From Peromyscus leucopus (lineage: Eukaryota; Chordata; Mammalia; Rodentia; Cricetidae), in assembly GCF_004664715.2 (NCBI RefSeq), contig NC_051083.1, forward strand, positions 121,586,971 through 121,650,970: 64,000 nt of DNA, read 5' to 3'. The translations under genes were made by a program, and so were the position numbers. Shown in pieces: positions 10,874 through 21,877 of this stretch; the first letter of the stretch is position 1, and each line of letters starts with the position of its first letter. The notes below the pieces were generated by a model. The model was not told the DNA's origin. It searched no databases and was given only the letters and a program-made list of their open reading frames with translations.

Positions 10874-11160
10874 CCCCTATTCATATGTTGATGTCCTAAG
10901 CCCCAATAGCTCAGAATGTCATTGTGGTTGAGGACAGGTCTTTTTTAGGTGACTGGGTTAAAATGGGGTCACTAGGGTGGGCCTTAAGCCAATCTGACTG
11001 GAGTTCTAAGAAGAGATTAGCATGTGCAAAGATTGTGGATGTATGCACATAAAGGAAAATCCATCCAAGTCTACAATAAGTTCTGTAAACTCCGGAAATC
11101 TCAAGGAAATCCAACCTTACTGACATTCTGATCTTCCATGTTTAGCCTCTAAAACATCCA
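10874..11160 (+). mobile_element. MLT1-type MaLR LTR
   Basis: Contains the MLT1 hallmarks in order: CCCCTATTCATATGTTGATG, CAGAATGTCATTGTGG, GTTAAAATGGGGTCACTAGG, a degenerate middle, then TTACTGACATTCTGATCTTCC. Strongly diverged, typical of an ancient mammalian MaLR. Confidence 0.8.
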
Positions 11161-12378
11161 GTGTTTTATGATGGTAGCACCAGCAAACACATATAAGGGC
11201 ATTCTCATCCTTTATATAACTTTTGCTACACATTCCTGCAGACCAGAGAAAAGACAAGGCAGCTCAAAGCCACAGTTTCTGGAAGCCCTGGGCAGCTTCT
11301 CTCTTCCAGTTGTGCAGTCAAATTTCAAGCTGGATAAGCCAACTCAGCCAGTGCAGCTATGTGGAGGGCATTAGGAGCCTTACTGGGCAGCCTGTTTGAG
11401 GCTGGCCTACTGTAGTATGTCGGTTGTTAGCAAGCAGGATCCTGGAGATGGCAGCATTAGCTAATGATTATTCCTTCAAGCAGCCCGACTGCCGTTTTTA
11501 TTTCTTCCTAAACAATTTGCAGCAAAGAGGGGACACAGGATACAAAAAAAGAAAAGCAGGAACCCTTGCCAGGGCCATATGTTTCTAACAAGGATGGGGA
11601 AAGCTTTGAAAAAGAACTATTTTCTCTTAGTTAATTGCAATCCCCTTGCTTCAACCTTTTGGCAAATGAAGCCTTCCTGCAAGCCAGGCTGCCTGGGGTA
11701 CAGTTGCATCATTGCATTGCTCAGTCTGGCTCACAAATTCCTCCTTCCTGCCACACTGTTGAAGTCCATCTTGCCCTCCCCACGATGTGTCTCCTTCTCT
11801 TTGTGACCCCTCCTCTAATGACCAACCATGCCTATTTCTAGCTCTAGGCTTGTGTTCTTACAGTCTACTCCACACAGTCCATTTGGAATATCCTCTTATT
11901 CTTTGTCTCATTTATGTCCTTTGCCTCCTTCCAGGCCGAGCTATGTCCCTTGAAGCCTTTCTTGAGGACTACAACATGCAATAAGGTCTTTCCCTGAGTG
12001 GTAGAGTGTCCCGGAGACTTAGAGCTCTCTGCAAATTGCTGCTGCAGAAGCACAGAAGGAGGTAGAGGAAATGAGGGCAATGCTATTTGCATGCCTATGA
12101 TGACACTGACTGCCTGGCATCTAATCCCATGTTGCTGGAGGACCACGTATGGCACCACTGACTGTTGGGTCACATTACATGTGATATTATGTTGGTCTCT
12201 GTTTCCTCAGAGCTTCCTCTGCCAACTTTATCCCATTTCCAGCCCTCCCTCTTCACTTGAGCTTTCTGTGCAGTGCCGGCCACTAAGTTTTCTTGCAAGA
12301 TGCTTGCAATACTCTGAATTTAGTAGACATTGATATATATTTGTGGGAGAATTTAAATCCAGTGTGACACCTCAGTAA

Positions 12379-12380
<2 letters not shown>
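11161..12380. other. Unassigned sequence
   Basis: Several overlapping short frames (up to 111 codons) on both strands have no recognisable domain. No repeat family is recognised. Confidence 0.4.

Positions 12381-12427
<47 letters not shown>
12381..12427. repeat. (TC)n microsatellite
   Basis: About 23 TC units followed by C/T-rich flank. Confidence 0.97.
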
Positions 12428-12430
<3 letters not shown>

Positions 12431-12459
12431 CTTTTTTCTACTTTCCTCCTCCATTTTTA

Positions 12460-12560
12460 GAAATATTTATTTATTTTATGTATATGAGTGTTCTATCTGT
12501 AGGTATACCTTTATGTCAGAAAAGGGTATCAGATCCCACTATATTTTGCTGTGAGACATC
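12460..12560 (-). mobile_element. B3 SINE 3' fragment
   Basis: TATTTATTTATTTTATGTAT and GGGTATCAGATCCCACTATA match the reverse complement of the 3' half of B3. The tRNA-like head is missing. Confidence 0.7.
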
Positions 12561-12814
12561 TTTATAAGCTATCTAAAAGAAGAGATAAAAATTTTCTGTG
12601 AAATGTGCTTACTGTGCCTAGAAATATGTATAAGGTAAGAGACTTGGCAATGAATATACCAGACATAGCAAGAGTACAAGAAAGAGTACACAGAACTTTA
12701 GACACTGAAGCATTTAGATTAATGAGACACAGTGTACTGAGGATCACAACGAGAAGTGACCAAGGAAATGGGAGAGTAGAATGAAAACACAAAGGGAGTG
12801 GGGAGAGAGGACCA

Positions 12815-13030
12815 TTTTTGGAGTTTCTACTATATACCAAGTGTGACAAGTGCGAAGCCATGGACTGTCTAATTCAATTCCTTTAGCAGTGCTCTGACAG
12901 AAGGACTGTGACTACACTTATTTCTCAAAGGTTTGAAGCAAAGTTAATTAACTTGCCTCACAACAAAGAAAATAGAGATCCAAGAACTCAGGTCAGATGG
13001 ACTCCAGAGGTCAGACTGTTGTTAGCAGTT
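12815..13030 (+). mobile_element. MIR SINE relic
   Basis: Order of MIR blocks on the plus strand: TTTCTACTATATACCAAGTG, an AATTCAATTCCTTTAG block, TTAATTAACTTGCCTCACAA, then AGAACTCAGGTCAGATGGAC. Diverged, but colinear along most of the element. Confidence 0.75.
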
Positions 13031-13485
13031 GTCCTGAACTAGCAGGTCTCACATGCTGGATCAGCTAAGAATGCATGGTGACTGGACTTTTCCTTAGTAG
13101 GAACTAGGTAACAGAATCAGTGCCTCCAAGTAATGTTTGAAGTGAAGGAACACGCAAAAGCAAGAGCAATTCATAAACACCATAGACATCACTGAGTACC
13201 CTTCTTCTATCACAGCTCCAGGACTTAGTACCCCTCCATCCATGTGTACGGAGGAGCATACCCTACAGTAGACTAAGGAGCCTGACATATATTGCCATAT
13301 CACGTATCACGTCTCCTGACTCAAGACACTTGTGTGTGGATGTTGCACTTCCTCCTGGTGATCATCAACTTTTGTACACAGTCTTTCCAGTCTAAATAGG
13401 GGAGGAAGTAAACACTAAAACATCATGAGTTTGGTGTGACCTGACTAAAGACACAAAAACTTAGTGTCCAGGATCCATTCACTAA
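13031..13485. other. Unassigned sequence
   Basis: No repeat or gene recognised. Confidence 0.4.
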
Positions 13486-13486
13486 T

Positions 13487-13590
13487 ATCCTCTTCTCTCC
13501 TTGCCTCACCTCTGCCACCCTGTCCTGCCCCCTCTCCTCTTCTGTCTTCTCTCCTCTCCTCCCCTCTCTTCTCTTTTCCTTTCTCCTGCC
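13487..13590. repeat. Pyrimidine-rich low-complexity tract
   Basis: About 100 bases of C/T with few purines (CTCTCCTCTCCTCCCCTCTC core). The opposite strand gives the Lys/Glu/Arg-rich frames at 13445-13709, which are artefacts. Confidence 0.9.
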
Positions 13591-13640
13591 ACAGCACTTC
13601 TATCCCCAAGAGCAAGTAATGACAGAGCAGAGAAGAATCT

Positions 13641-13803
13641 TTTTTTTTTTTTTTTGGTTTTTCGAGACAGGGTTTCTCTGCGTAGCTTTGCACCTTTCCT
13701 GGGACTCACTTGGTAGCCCAGGCTGGCCTTGAACTCACAGAGATCCGCCTGGCTCTGCCTCCTGAGTGCTGGGATTAAAGGCGTGCGCCACCACCGCCCA
13801 GCC
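13641..13803 (-). mobile_element. B1 SINE, young, full length
   Basis: Poly(T), then GGTTTTTCGAGACAGGGTTT through to GCGTGCGCCACCACCGCCC. It is flanked by perfect 14-bp direct repeats CAGAGAAGAATCTT (13628-13641, 13804-13817). Many CpGs are retained. Together these show a recent insertion. Confidence 0.97.
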
Positions 13804-13974
13804 CAGAGAAGAATCTTACATCCCTCTTCTCATCAAGGAAGTACCAGCCAGTTCATTTGTTTTTCTCTTCTTGATGTTCGGTTTCTGGGACCCATCTTGA
13901 AACGTCTCAGCAGCCTTCTCTTCTTTTTGCTACTTTCCCCTTTTCTTTTGTTTCTTTTCTTTCTTTGTTGTATT

Positions 13975-14102
13975 TTTGAAATAAAGTACTATACTCTAGC
14001 CTAGGCTGGCCTGGAATTCAATATGTATCCCAGGCTGGTCTTGACCTTTGACCAAGTTTTCCTGTCTCAGGCATCTTAGTATGTGAGAGAGCATGACTGG
14101 CC
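13975..14102 (-). mobile_element. Old B1/PB1-like SINE fragment
   Basis: CTAGCCTAGGCTGGCCTGGA and ATCCCAGGCTGGTCTTGACC are the reverse of 7SL-derived SINE sequence. Diverged, and the start of the element is lost. Confidence 0.65.
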
Positions 14103-15117
14103 CACAATTCTTTGCTGTTTTTCAGCAAAAAAAATCATTTTTATTACAAAGCCCTCATAAATAAAAACATTCATCTTTGTTAAAAGGATGCAGCCAGAAT
14201 CAATATATGCATTCTATCTCATATAATGGTCATTTCACTTATGCTAATTAAATGATAGATCCACAATCAATTTTTTGTCTATTTGCTAATGGAAAATACT
14301 GAAATGGGGCTTGTGTGAATAAATCCATGCCCATCTATTTCCCTTTTTAGTCGCTTTAGGATAGTATGCATATACTTTAATGTAAATGCTTTTGGCTGTC
14401 AGAGCAGGCAGATATCTTCATTCCACATATACTCTTTAGGTCTAACATGGTCGAAAAAGGCAGGTTGCAGTGCTTTTGGAATCAGTGCAAGCTGGGAGTG
14501 TTAAAATTTTGTCGCATATAGCCTACACTCAGTTTCAATGAAGGGTGGTCTGAGTCACTGTGTGCTTAGTTCATAAATAAAACAGCAACTTTCTGATTAA
14601 TTGTACTTCCTCTGGTCAGGGGCAGACCTACAAATGACACCATGAATCTCATAATAAAACCACTTCTGTTTCAAGATATTCACATCCCTAACCTTCCACA
14701 ATGGGAGCACTGTGTTCATCAAGTAGCTATTGGTATCCTAACATCTCATTAGGCAATATTTCCAACTGGTAACCTTCCCTATAAAATGCCATTTATGGCA
14801 ACTGCCTGAGCAGGAGCTATTTATAGTAAGCAAAGCAGGGCACTGCTCCGGCAGACACCTCCTGTGTGCTTTTTTCATCACCTGTTTCTCTGGACAAGCA
14901 AACAAGGAAAGAATGATGTGTGGATACAGGCTGAGAAGAAAGAAAATGTGGAGAAGCAGCTCCAAGCGTAAAGCTCACTGTTAAGAGACACGGGGACAGA
15001 AGAGAAGGATGATATTTAGCCTTGTCTGGCAGTACCACTGCTTGTCTCTCTCCGAGGTTAAATTCTGGGGACTGTATTGTCACTATTGTCCTACTTCTTT
15101 TGAAAAAATATATAATT
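14103..15117. other. Unassigned sequence
   Basis: Unique-looking DNA. Minus-strand frames at 14738-14965 and 14817-15164 have no recognisable domain. Confidence 0.4.
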
Positions 15118-15300
15118 TGGGGGCCTGGTGAGATGAATCTATAGGTAAAGAAACTTACTAGCAAGCCTGATGACCTGAGTTAGATCCCTAAGACCCACAC
15201 AGTTGAAAGAGGGAACCAACTTTTGCAAGTTGTCCTCTGACCTCCACATGTGCATTGTGACAAGTGTTCCAAGCCCCACAAAATAAATCAATGTACTAAA
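15118..15300 (+). mobile_element. B4-type SINE
   Basis: GGGGGCCTGGTGAGATGAAT, then AAGCCTGATGACCTGAGTTA, AGACCCACACAGTTGAAAGA and TTGTCCTCTGACCTCCACAT match the rodent tRNA-derived B4-group SINE in order. Confidence 0.75.
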
Positions 15301-15334
15301 AGTAGATGCAATTTTACTTTATTTTTGATAATTA

Positions 15335-15335
<1 letters not shown>

Positions 15336-15387
<52 letters not shown>
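15336..15387. repeat. (TG)n microsatellite
   Basis: About 24 TG units. Sits just 3' of the B4 tail. Confidence 0.98.
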
Positions 15388-15390
<3 letters not shown>

Positions 15391-15493
15391 GAGCATATTT
15401 ACAACCATTACCCTTCCTTCCTTATTCCTTGTCAATCCTCTGGAACTCTGGAACCCTTCTTCCCCAAACACCCTATCCTACTTTCCTATTTCA

Positions 15494-15495
<2 letters not shown>

Positions 15496-15524
<29 letters not shown>

Positions 15525-15529
15525 TTCTC
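15496..15529. repeat. (TCTCTG)n-like microsatellite
   Basis: Short array of TCTCTG and CTCT units. Confidence 0.9.
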
Positions 15530-15686
15530 TGTAACTCAACAAGTTGCTTGCATGTACATGGATACAGGGTTATTTGCTGGATCATGGGCAACTTACCAAT
15601 GGCTACACCGCTGAAGAAAATTTACTCCCTCTCACAACAACTGTTAACTGCTGATAGCTGAGGAAATAAAAAGAATATAGACTCAT

Positions 15687-15785
15687 AAGTCAGACCCACA
15701 TTGACGCTGCTACTTAGAAGTCTGGTGAATTTAAGCAATCATGTCACTACTTAGAATATTAATCCTTCATCTACAATTTGGGGGC
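15687..15785 (-). mobile_element. Possible MIR relic
   Basis: A TAAGTCAGACCCACATTGAC … GTGAATTTAAGCAATCATGT … TTCATCTACAATTTGGGG order resembles the reverse of MIR. Weak and partial. Confidence 0.5.
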
Positions 15786-16440
15786 TGTGTGGGAAGGTCT
15801 AAGAGTGAAAAAATATCTGAGACTTTGAATAATTGGCAGCTTTCCTGCTACTTCTAAAGGCCAAGATCATATTACATCTCTTCCTAACAATGTCTAGCCA
15901 GGTGACTGTATAAATGAATGGTTTCAACAGATCCTTGCTATGTACTGGAAATGCTGCCTCAGTGGGTTATGTGAGGGTGGAGTCAGGGAATATGGGCAAA
16001 TGACTGTTAAACCTAAATAAGTTTCTTGGCTCTTGAACTTGTTGCCCTCAACAACTATTATTAATTTTAGAGATGCTCATATGAGAGTCACTGAATTATA
16101 CACAGTTAATGCATCCATATGTAAAGTCATTTCATTGAAGATTACTGAACACATTTACCCTGTCTTCCATCAATCCATTGCATTCACTGTAAGTGGAATA
16201 AGCAAAAATGTAACACCAGGCACGTTGAATGTCTTTGTGTGTCTGTGCAAGCATGTGTGTACTAGTTTTGAAGGGAAAGATGGGGAATCAAAGTCCTTTG
16301 CAAGTGTGTTTAAAGCTGTTTCTCTACATCAAGCCCTTCCTTCTTTTAAGTCCAGTGTTGATCCATGGACAAAGGAGGAGGCAGCTAATGCAAACCTGCC
16401 TAGGTGTTGGCTTCACATACTGAACTTCAGTTCTGAAATC
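15786..16440. other. Unassigned sequence with the longest open frame of the window
   Basis: The 145-codon frame at 16033-16470 (+) shows no signal peptide, domain or motif. Its last codons run into a B1 remnant. Judged a chance frame. Confidence 0.45.
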
Positions 16441-16444
16441 CAAT

Positions 16445-16562
16445 ATGGCAGCACACACTTGAAATCCTGAAACTTGGAAGCCTGAGGCAGAAGAGGCAGA
16501 TATCATGTAAGTCTGGGCTACGGCTATGTAGTAAGTCTTTGTTTCAAAACCAACCAAAAGGA
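16445..16562 (+). mobile_element. B1 SINE fragment, old
   Basis: GCAGCACACACTTGAAATCC, GCCTGAGGCAGAAGAGGCAG and AGTCTTTGTTTCAAAACC follow the B1 order, with heavy divergence. Confidence 0.7.
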
Positions 16563-16621
16563 AAACTGAGTTTCTGGAGCCTCCCTACCTGAATGAGGCT
16601 GAGTGGTAGAAATTTGGTTAA

Positions 16622-16651
16622 AAAAAAGAAAGAGAGAAAGAAAGAAAGAAA

Positions 16652-16699
<48 letters not shown>

Positions 16700-16701
16700 A
16701 A
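16622..16701. repeat. (GAAA)n microsatellite
   Basis: About 80 bases of GAAA with a few GAGA units. Homopurine strand. Confidence 0.98.
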
Positions 16702-16789
16702 AACTGACTCTATTCCATTACTAAATTTAGGATGTAAAGAGATTGGATTCTGGCCTTTGGGAAAGCTACAGAGTGTTGTGGCTTAGATA

Positions 16790-17035
16790 TCCATATCAGT
16801 AGTCAAACTATTTAGGTCTGAAGTTTAGCCCACCACTTAACAAGCTATTCAACATGGATAAGTGCAGACTCTCTTTATGCCTTGTTTTCCTCCACTATAA
16901 AATGAGGATGATAGTACTATTTACCTGATAGGCTTTTGTGCAGATGAAATAAAATCATGCCCCCAAATGCACTGAGTGCAACATCTGGCATATAATAATA
17001 GTAATATCTAAGTCTATATAAGTTCAATAAATCTG
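16790..17035 (-). mobile_element. MIR SINE relic
   Basis: Long colinear reverse-MIR match: CACCACTTAACAAGCTATTC, TTTTCCTCCACTATAAAATG, GGATGATAGTACTATTTACC, CATCTGGCATATAATAATAG and TTCAATAAAT. One of the clearest MIRs in the window. Confidence 0.85.
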
Positions 17036-17660
17036 GTTTGACATGTACATGTAAAGTCTAGGGACTTTGGGACTAAGGTTTCAAATGAGGGATTCTTAAA
17101 GAAATCCCCAGCCCCAGAACCATTAGGTTGCAGAACTCCTGAGTAGGCCTAGTCCTAAAAGCATATATGCTGTTAGCATAGGGAGAGCAAATGGCACCTG
17201 GAAGCCCAGGGGGAAAGACTGTTAGTCCTGCAGTCGAATCATTCCAAATAATATTCTCTTCTCTCAATATAAGGAATCCTTGTTGGCTATATGTCTGGCT
17301 TATGCTGAGCATTTAAGAAGCCCTTTCTGGCAGTGGAGAGCACTGGATCAGGGCCCAGGATATCAGACAACATGCTAGCTCTGAGCCTGGGTCAATGAAC
17401 TCTTTGCAGCTCTTCCCAATGAAAACATGTGTAATTACTCTCAGAAACTCTGGCTGAATAAAATCAAGTTCAGTTATTTCACCTGAAAGTAAACTTGGCG
17501 ACGAGCAAATTTCTTATTACACATGGAAACTTAAACAAACAACAGGGCAGTTAATGGGAATGAATCTGCTTCTGGCAGGGGTTGGTAAGTTGTACCCCTC
17601 AAACCTGGTCCACTGAATTCTGCTTTAGAACAGCAGCAAGAACTAATTACATTTATTTAT
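17036..17660. other. Unassigned sequence
   Basis: Unique-looking DNA. The stretch 17430-17570 carries no repeat signature and could be a conserved non-coding element, which sequence alone cannot show. Confidence 0.35.
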
Positions 17661-17664
17661 TCAT

Positions 17665-17720
17665 CTGTATGTGTGTTGTGTGTGTGTTGTGTGTGTGTTG
17701 TGTATGTGTGTGTCAGTGTG
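17665..17720. repeat. (TG)n-like microsatellite
   Basis: TG array with regular TTG interruptions every 10-12 bases. Confidence 0.92.
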
Positions 17721-18374
17721 CTTGTCCATGTGAACATGTGGAGGCTAGACATTAACATAAAATAATCTTCCTCAAATACTTTTCCATCTCATATTTTTGC
17801 AATAAACTCTTGCTGAACCTAGAGCTTGCCATTTCAATTAGACCAGCTATCCAGTGAGGCCTTGGCATTCATCTGCCCCTGCATCTAAGCACAGCGGCTA
17901 GAGACTGTGTTACTTCAATTGGCTTTTCTGTGAGTGCTGAGGTGTTGAGCTTATGTCTTCATGCTTGCACAAGAAGCATTTCACATACCAAGCCAACTTT
18001 TACATTTCTAACTGGCTGAAAGCAGTTCAAAGATACCTATCTAAATTCAGAGTCCCTAAGAAGAGTTTTATAACACAGCCATATCCATTTGCTTTGTATC
18101 CTCTGACTGTTTTCTAAGTACAGCAGTAAACTTGATTGCTAGAACTGAAACTGCAAAGCCTAAAATATGTATTATCTAGATCTTCACTGAAAGGGTTTAT
18201 CAATCTCTTTCACAGTGTTCTTTTACTAAGCCAGTAGTCTAAGAGTTCTGTAGAGATCTGAATTGGAATATCTGTCTGTCTGTCTACCTATCTATCATGT
18301 ATCTCCCCTGTCTATATTTGTATTCTTTAGAGTACTCGAAAGGCAACAAAGATGCACATTTTCTATTTAGCTGT
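17721..18374. other. Unassigned sequence
   Basis: Only a short TCTG/TATC run near 18271-18298 is recognised. Confidence 0.4.
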
Positions 18375-18518
18375 GAGTCCTAGCTACACAGTTTTGCTAC
18401 TGTGGAATAGCCTCATCTACCATGATGGGCTGTATCAACTCAAACAGAAAGCCAAAATAAAGCCTTCCTTAAGTTTCCTCTTCTTTGGTCACAGTAACAA
18501 GAAAAGTAACTAATACAC
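18375..18518 (+). mobile_element. MaLR-type LTR, 3' end only
   Basis: ACCATGATGGGCTGTATCAA, then AAAGCCAAAATAAAGCCTTC and GGTCACAGTAACAAGAAAAG with a GTAACTAATACA end. The AATAAA followed by a CAGTAACAAG…ACTAATACA terminus is the MaLR LTR layout. The 5' two thirds are missing. Confidence 0.6.
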
Positions 18519-19425
18519 CATCTCATAGAGCCCAGAGACAAAGAATTTCAGCACTGTCACTTCCCTGTTGACAAAACACCTTGGAGAACAAGAGGGAACC
18601 TTTTGAGCAGCTGTTCCCACTTCCCTGATGACACAGTTTCAGTGCAAACTCGTTTCCCTTTGCTGTTGCTAATCACACTGCTATTACAAGCCAGATAATG
18701 CAGCCCATATTTAGGGTGTTTAAATATCTTTTTGAAATTGCACATAATTTATAATGTCTACAAAGGCATAGCTCAGATGGCTGATGTTTCCTTACACTGC
18801 AGCAGATTAAGGTGTCTATTTTCTCCAGCAGGTGTGTGAATACTGTAAATCCAGTTAATGCTAATGTTGCAAATGTGTACAAAAAAGCCAAGTGAATGAG
18901 GGAGGTTGTTTCTATTATAGTCTCCTCACAGCCTCCCATTGCCTCAGTCAGTCTGCAGCAGTAGCTTCTTCTCCTCCTTAAAATGAGCAAAACAACAATC
19001 TCACTATTCCTTTCTTCCAAGATTTAAGTATGACATAAGCTCATGTCAGCATTCAATGATGTTTTTCAAAGTTTCATGTGTACACAAAGCACATTGGGAA
19101 CTTGTTACAATTCAAATTTTCTCTCAGGCAGTCTGGGATGAGGCCTGAGAGCTTTCCTTTAGTGTTATTGGTCCATAGACCATACTGTGAGAAGCAGGGC
19201 CCTAAGCAATATGTCAATCTTTCACTAGTATGGTCAGGAAGAATTGATGTGATTAATGATCATTTTGGAGGCCTGAAAATTTTGTCTCAACAATATGCAG
19301 GGAGCAGAACTCCGAGCCACCACAATAAACTTCTGAGTGGCACAGCTAAGATTTCTTCAAAGACAACTCCTGGGGAAGCTTCAGGATATTTCAAGTTTAA
19401 TGTACAATGATGACAAGTGGAAGCT
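18519..19425. other. Unassigned sequence
   Basis: No repeat recognised over about 900 bases. The minus-strand frames at 18557-18745 and 18673-19020 (115 codons) have no recognisable domain. Confidence 0.4.
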
Positions 19426-19429
19426 GTGG

Positions 19430-19545
19430 TCAAAACAGATGTAGGTTTGCATCCTGATCCAGCTATTTACTAACCATAGGAGCTATGATGGGGATTCCAG
19501 TCATTCTGAAATATTAGTTTTCACATCTGTAAAAAGGGAGTGACT
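19430..19545 (-). mobile_element. MIR SINE relic
   Basis: GTTTGCATCCTGATCCAGCT, TTTACTAACCATAGG and TTTTCACATCTGTAAAAAGG are the conserved reverse-MIR blocks in order. Confidence 0.7.
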
Positions 19546-19566
19546 GTAGTTGATTCAGGTCTGTGT

Positions 19567-20008
19567 TGTTCAAATTCTAAAATGTCTTTTAATAAAAATC
19601 TGGTACCAGATATTTGGGTAAATGCTGAAAGATTAGAGAGACAAAGGAACAAACCACTGCCATGTATTACCTCTAGGACTCCTCAGCCCGAAAAAGCCTC
19701 AGTTCCTGTCTCCTCATGCCTTATATACCTTTCTCTGCCAGTCATCACTTCTTCCCTAGTGCTGCGATTAAAGGCATGTGACTCCCAAGTACTGGGATTA
19801 AAGGTGTGTGCCACCACTGCCTGGCACTGCTTCTCCTAGACCGAGTCAATCTCAAACCTAGTTCCAGCGTGGCTTTGAACTCACAGAAATTCAGACTGAT
19901 CTCTGTCTCCCCAGTGCTAGGATTAAAGGTGTGTGCCACCACTGCCTGGCCTCTATGTTTAATCTAGTGGCTTGTTCTGTCCTCTGATCTTCAGACAAAT
20001 TTCTTTCA
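19567..20008 (-). mobile_element. B1-carrying ERV LTR, copy A, truncated
   Basis: Colinear with the better preserved copy at 49936-50450: the start, GGGTAAATGCTG, CCTTATATACCTTTCTCTGC (its reverse gives the TATA region), B1-like GGGATTAAAGGTGTGTGCCA boxes and CTCTATGTTTAATCTAGTGG. The right end (the 5' start of the LTR on the minus strand) is lost near 20008, where a B1-like SINE begins. Three B1-like boxes lie in it, one more than in a simple insertion. The family name was not established. Confidence 0.8.
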
Positions 20009-20009
20009 G

Positions 20010-20140
20010 GCTGGGGCTGTGGCCCAGCACTTCAGAAGCAGAAGAATGAGGATCAGGAGTTTAAAGGCAGCCTCAGCTATATAACAAGCGTAAGGCCAAC
20101 CTGATCTACATGAGATCATGTCTTAACCTGAAAACAATGA
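20010..20140 (+). mobile_element. B1-like SINE, old
   Basis: GGCTGGGGCTGTGGCCCAGC, AGGAGTTTAAAGGCAGCCTC and AACCTGATCTACATGAGATC follow the 7SL-derived order with many changes. Confidence 0.6.
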
Positions 20141-21270
20141 CAACAAACCCTAAAAAGTCAGTAATAATTCCAGTACTCATTGGGTCCTTTACAAGGTCCC
20201 CGTCATAGCACATCTAATAAGGACCCTTGTCTATTCTCTAGAAGTGAGGGGTCTATCCACCTGTGTGCTCTCAGAAAAAAAGAAAAACATGTCACTTAGC
20301 TTAGTAGTGACTTTGCTAATGAGTGTTAATGTTTGAGGGAGTCTAGTCCAATAGTCTAATGCCTTTATGGAAATTATAAATAACTGCCTGCTGTAAGCTG
20401 GCACAGGATGGGAGAGATCAAATTGGCAAAAACAAGGCACATGCATACAAAGTGGGGACATTGGGAACTTGGGGTGCCCTTTACCTTGAATATGAGGCTG
20501 GAGAAGCAAATTTTGTGGCCAACTGACCTTTTTTGCCTGGCACCTCTATGTCTGCAGTCCTGGAAGGAAGTAGGTCTCAGATGGGAGTAGGGGATTTTAT
20601 GGCTCAAATTGATCTCTGTTGCTGACCTTTTGGACTCTGAATTAAGTAAGTATAAAATAAGTAAACAAAGCACACTTTATGAAAATCAACATAGTTAGCT
20701 ACTTTCCTTTCTTTAGTTGTTCATACTCGGTTGATAGCCCATTCACCAAATCAGACATCTGCTGCTCATTTGTCTTGAAGGAAGCAGTGATCAGTAGGCA
20801 GGATTCCCACTTTGCAGATGCAAGATAAAAATTGGTATTATTGATGGCTCTTGGTTATGTAATCTGGATATTATTTATAAATCACATTAAGGACTGCCAG
20901 ATAAAACAGAAGATGCCTAGTAATTTGAATTTTAGATGAACTGTGGATCTTAAAACTTGTCTGTCCTATTCAATATTTAGGACAAATTATACTAAAGATT
21001 ATTTCATGGTTGTTTTTCTGAAATTCAAAATTAACTGAGTAGTCTTTATTTTTGTTTGCTAAATCTGGAAATCTTACATGTGATGCCTTTGTGCATGAAC
21101 AGTTAAACTAGGATAGGTATTTCTGCTGCCCTGCCAGATAAAAGGCACATTTGGGTCAGGAATTAGGGAGTTAATTGAGAGTAATCTGTTCCATCTCTGA
21201 TTGCTGGATGATATAAACAGTAAGGGACATAGAAATGATTCTGGAAGAAAGAGCATATTTTCTTTCTCTT
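20141..21270. other. Unassigned sequence
   Basis: No repeat recognised over more than 1 kb. Short frames without domains. Confidence 0.4.
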
Positions 21271-21275
21271 ATTTT

Positions 21276-21484
21276 TAAAAGATGTATTAGTTTTTCGTTG
21301 GTATGTATGCATGTTTACCTGTATGTATGAATGTGTATCATGGGTGCTGCACAGATGGAGGTCAGATCTCCTGGAGCTAGAGTTACAGATGGTTGTGAAC
21401 CACCACTTAGGTGCTGGGAACAAAACTTGGGTCCTCTGCAAGAGTAGCGAGTGCTTTTAACTGCTGAGCCATCTCTCCAGTCTC
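21276..21484 (-). mobile_element. B3 (B2-like) SINE, near full length
   Basis: The reverse complement runs from GACTGGAGAGATGGCTCAGC through TCCCAGCACCTAAGTGG-like and GATCTGACCTCC-like blocks to an A-rich tail. The tRNA-like head with A and B boxes is well kept. Confidence 0.92.
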
Positions 21485-21778
21485 CAGAAAGCTGCCCCTT
21501 TCCCCCAAAAGAGGGCATTAATGTAACTCTGGAAAGATTTGTATTAGAACATAAAGGTTGCATTGCGATTCTGTGGAGGCTGTGCTAACACATGCACTTA
21601 ATTGTTAATGTGAAAAGGAGAGAATGCTTTTGGCTTTGCTGTTGACTGGTTAGGTTTCTCTCTATATGCTTCCAGACAGCATAGACATTTTAGGCATCCT
21701 TTAAAATGAAGTATTTCAAATACTACCTTGAGTAAGATATAACTATCAGTGCATGAGTGTTTTATAAAAGCAAGTATT
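21485..21778. other. Unassigned sequence
   Basis: No repeat or gene recognised. Confidence 0.4.
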
Positions 21779-21779
21779 G

Positions 21780-21877
21780 GTGCTTGCTTTGGCAGCATGT
21801 ATACTAAAGCTGGAACCATACAGAGAAGATAGTATTGCCCTAGTGTAAATTCTTGATGCATTCTATACTTTTTTTTA
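21780..21877 (+). pseudogene. U6 snRNA pseudogene
   Basis: The first ~60 bases follow vertebrate U6: GTGCTTGCTTTGGCAGCATG, ATACTAAAGCTGGAACCATA, CAGAGAAGAT. The ACAGAGA region that pairs with the 5' splice site is present (CAGAGA). After AGTATTGCCC the copy is diverged and about 10 bases short where U6 has its intramolecular stem-loop. It resumes as AAATTCTTGATGCATTC and ends in a T run. No U6 promoter (proximal element plus TATA at -25) is recognised upstream, so it is a retroposed or fossil copy and not a working gene. Confidence 0.9.

Noticed and set aside
13445..13709. Lys/Glu/Arg-rich frames on the minus strand
   Set aside because: Translation of the purine strand of a CT-rich low-complexity tract and a B1.
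16033..16470. Longest open frame in the window (145 codons, plus strand)
   Set aside because: No domain, signal or neighbouring exon. The end overlaps a B1 remnant. This length is expected by chance in 64 kb.
21780..21877. Functional U6 snRNA gene
   Set aside because: The 3' half is shortened and altered, and no proximal promoter element or TATA box stands at the required upstream spacing.
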